Shown here piece after piece: positions 62,606 through 64,000 of a stretch of 64,000 bases of DNA. This stretch comes from Longimicrobium sp. (GTDB lineage: Bacteria > Gemmatimonadota > Gemmatimonadetes > Longimicrobiales > Longimicrobiaceae). The notes beneath the pieces are model-generated. The model was not told the origin of the DNA. It did not search any database and saw nothing but the letters and a program-made list of their open reading frames with translations. The stretch covers positions 62,001 through 126,000 of the forward strand of contig DASVQP010000117.1 of assembly GCA_036389135.1 (NCBI GenBank), read 5' to 3'. Position 1 is the first letter of the stretch; each line of letters opens with the position of its first letter. Made by a program: the position numbers and the translations under genes.

Positions 62606-63523
62606 TCACGGTGCAGGCTCGCTCCACCGCTCCTTGAAGCCGCGGATCTCGTCCGGCGAATAGAAGTGGCGCGTGTAGCGGGCCGAGTACACCGTGTCCA
62701 GCACCGGGGCCGGAACCCGGATCTTCGCCTTGGCCTCGCGGTAGCTGCCGCGATAGGCGTGCTGCTCGCCGGAGTTGGCGTGCGGGATGGCGGCGGCGCG
62801 CACGCGGAGCCCGTAGAAGGCGCTCATCGCCTCGGGAAGCCGGGCGAAGCTCTCCTGCCGGATCAGCAGGAGGCGCGCCTCTTCCCCCTCGTAGATCTGC
62901 CAGCCGCGCGCCTGGTCGAAAGGCTCGGCGAAGATGTCGATCCCCATGGTCGCCTTCACGTTCGCGTCGAACCAGGCGTCGAGCTCCCACCAGCGGGCGC
63001 CGCCCATCAGTCCGTCCCGGGTCGGTTTTTCCGCCAGGAGCCGCCCCAGCGCGCCCTCCATGCTGGTGGGCTCGGCGTTCTTGCGCGAGCGGAAGAATGC
63101 TCCCGACAGGCGCCGCCCCACCGGTTCGCGCGTGGACGAGATCACGTGGACTTTGCGGGGCGGAATGCAGCCGGCCGCGGGCGCGCTGCCCCGCAGGTGC
63201 CGGTACACCGCCCAGCGCTCGTTCACCTGCCCGCGCTCGAACGCGGCGGTGGCCAGAAAGCTGCGCGTTCTCCGGTCGCGGTCCCACGATTCCCTGGAGC
63301 GCTGCAGGCCGAGCTGGTGGTTCGTCCCGCGGATCTCCGCCCGCATCCCCAGGTTCTGGATGAACTCCAGCAGGGTGAAGGTGCCGGTCTTGGGGATGGT
63401 GTGCACCAGGTGCAGGTCGTCCAGAATCGGCTCCCTTCCAACCCGGTCCGCCAGCCGCTGCAGCCCTTCGGCCAGCGCGCCGCGAATGCCGGCTGCCGGC
63501 GTCCCGATCGGTTCGGTCATCAT
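62606..63523 (-). CDS. putative sulfotransferase / capsular polysaccharide protein
   Basis: 305 residues. The 5'-phosphosulfate-binding loop is LVHTIPKTGTFTLLEFIQNL and the 3'-phosphate motif VHVISSTREPVGRRLSGAFF, as in PAPS-dependent sulfotransferases; the C-terminus (RHFYSPDEIRGFKERW) fits the putative capsular polysaccharide synthesis family. No signal peptide. It lies directly upstream of the PAPS-making genes, which supports sulfation of a surface glycan. A near-copy is next to it. Confidence 0.78.
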   Translation of the reverse strand: MMTEPIGTPAAGIRGALAEGLQRLADRVGREPILDDLHLVHTIPKTGTFTLLEFIQNLGMRAEIRGTNHQLGLQRSRESWDRDRRTRSFLATAAFERGQVNERWAVYRHLRGSAPAAGCIPPRKVHVISSTREPVGRRLSGAFFRSRKNAEPTSMEGALGRLLAEKPTRDGLMGGARWWELDAWFDANVKATMGIDIFAEPFDQARGWQIYEGEEARLLLIRQESFARLPEAMSAFYGLRVRAAAIPHANSGEQHAYRGSYREAKAKIRVPAPVLDTVYSARYTRHFYSPDEIRGFKERWSEPAP

Positions 63524-63568
63524 CTCATACCGTTCCTCACCAATCCGTGTGCATTCGAGGAAATGGTC

Positions 63569-63639
63569 TCACGCGAAGGCGCAAAGGCGCAAAGAAAGTG
63601 TTTCCGTGTCTTTCTTCGCGTCTTCGCGCCTTTGCGTGA
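63569..63639. repeat. GCGAAGGCGCAAAGG hairpin
   Basis: TCACGCGAAGGCGCAAAGGC continuing to 63598 faces its inverted copy 63610-63639 (ending CGCCTTTGCGTGA), a ~30-bp stem with an 11-base loop. It lies between the two sulfotransferase-like genes, 46 nt after the stop of the partial gene. Confidence 0.82.
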
Positions 63640-63685
63640 CATCTTGATCCTTTTGAGAATGCACAGAACTTCTGTCGAAATCGTA

Positions 63686-64000
63686 TCAGGCACTGCGCCC
63701 GCTCCACCGTGCTTTGAACCCCGCGATCTCGGCGGGCGTGTAGAAGTGCCGCACCAGCTCCGTCGAATAGATGCGGTCCAGGAGCGGCTCGGGGAGCCGG
63801 ATCTTGCCGCGGACGCCGAGGTACTGCTCGTGGTAGGGGAAGCTGCCGCTGTCGTTCTCCCGCACCGTCGGCACGCTGGCCGCGGGGAGCCCGTAGAACT
63901 CGCCGACGGCTTCCTGGATGCGCCCCATGCTTTCCTGACGGATGATCAGCAACCGCGCATCGCGTCCTTCGTAGACTTGCCAGCCCCGCTCCCGGTCGAA
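63686..64000 (-). CDS. putative sulfotransferase paralogue, C-terminal part
   Basis: Only the last 104 codons are in the window; the gene continues past 64000. FDRERGWQVYEGRDARLLII, RQESMGRIQEAVGEFYGL and LVRHFYTPAEIAGFKARW align without gaps of note with the end of the adjacent 305-residue protein, so this is a tandem duplicate. The catalytic loop lies outside the window. Confidence 0.78.
   Translation of the reverse strand, partial: FDRERGWQVYEGRDARLLIIRQESMGRIQEAVGEFYGLPAASVPTVRENDSGSFPYHEQYLGVRGKIRLPEPLLDRIYSTELVRHFYTPAEIAGFKARWSGRSA

Overview
The window is one contiguous piece of a GC-rich bacterial chromosome. About 73 protein genes or gene fragments and one RNA gene can be supported. 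Gene content and order (yceD-rpmF-plsX-fabHDG-acpP-fabF, sucCD-PTS/CBS-ndk, NfeD-flotillin, many TGATG/GTGA/ATGA start-stop couplings, abundant GTG starts), with lipoproteins and a heptose kinase that point to an outer membrane, suggest a Gemmatimonadota/Longimicrobium-like organism. That assignment is inference from gene content, not from a marker gene. No rRNA, tRNA, CRISPR, transposase or prophage was seen.

Layout. 0.2-2.3 kb: xerD-like recombinase, DedA protein and ispF on the minus strand, with a divergent PrcB-like lipoprotein. 3.4-9.5 kb: complete fatty-acid/phospholipid initiation operon on the minus strand. 9.7-11.4 kb: a RES/Xre toxin-antitoxin pair whose antitoxin has a long receiver-like N-terminal extension. 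11.5-19.6 kb: small membrane protein, ndk, EIIA-CBS protein, sucCD, phosphohexomutase, RidA, heptose kinase and a single-domain response regulator. 19.7-25.1 kb: an AT-hook protein followed by an NAD salvage operon (NrtR-like regulator, nicotinate phosphoribosyltransferase, NAD synthetase, nicotinamidase, ADP-ribose macrodomain) with its own consensus promoter. 25.1-27.7 kb: amidohydrolase relic, lipoprotein, DUF3667 protein and tmRNA. 28-31.8 kb: GGDEF protein, larB, dusB. 32-38.5 kb: glycosyltransferase, a His-rich NfeD-like protein with flotillin, and a DegP-like protease. 38.6-47.1 kb: four peptidases (M20, M2-like, paired M16), an amine oxidase and psd. 47.2-53.3 kb: Sua5, an unassigned radical SAM protein, a decayed PIN/RHH toxin-antitoxin locus and moaA-moaE-moaD. 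53.3-57.5 kb: HU, carA and a chemoreceptor. 57.5-64 kb: a sulfur/polysaccharide block of glycosyltransferase, sulfite-oxidase-like enzyme, cysNC, cysD and two tandem sulfotransferase-like genes, the last one cut by the window edge.

Functional links. CysD and CysNC make PAPS, which the adjacent sulfotransferase-like proteins could use to sulfate a cell-surface glycan. The MoaADE enzymes make the cofactor needed by the sulfite-oxidase-like protein. The NAD operon recycles nicotinamide to NAD, and its macrodomain and NrtR-like regulator connect it to ADP-ribose signalling.

The least ordinary feature is in the spaces between genes. Several unrelated families of palindromic or short-tandem-repeat hairpins recur: GTGCTAA heptamers, GTGCGTKA octamers, ATTCCCC heptamers, CCTCACACAGAG hairpins, CCCCTCCCCCAGGTAGTTAT hairpins, GTAGGGGCGCGAT palindromes and GGGGCTGAAGCCCC palindromes. 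Many copies begin 0-10 nt after a stop codon, and in two convergent gene pairs one hairpin spans from stop to stop.
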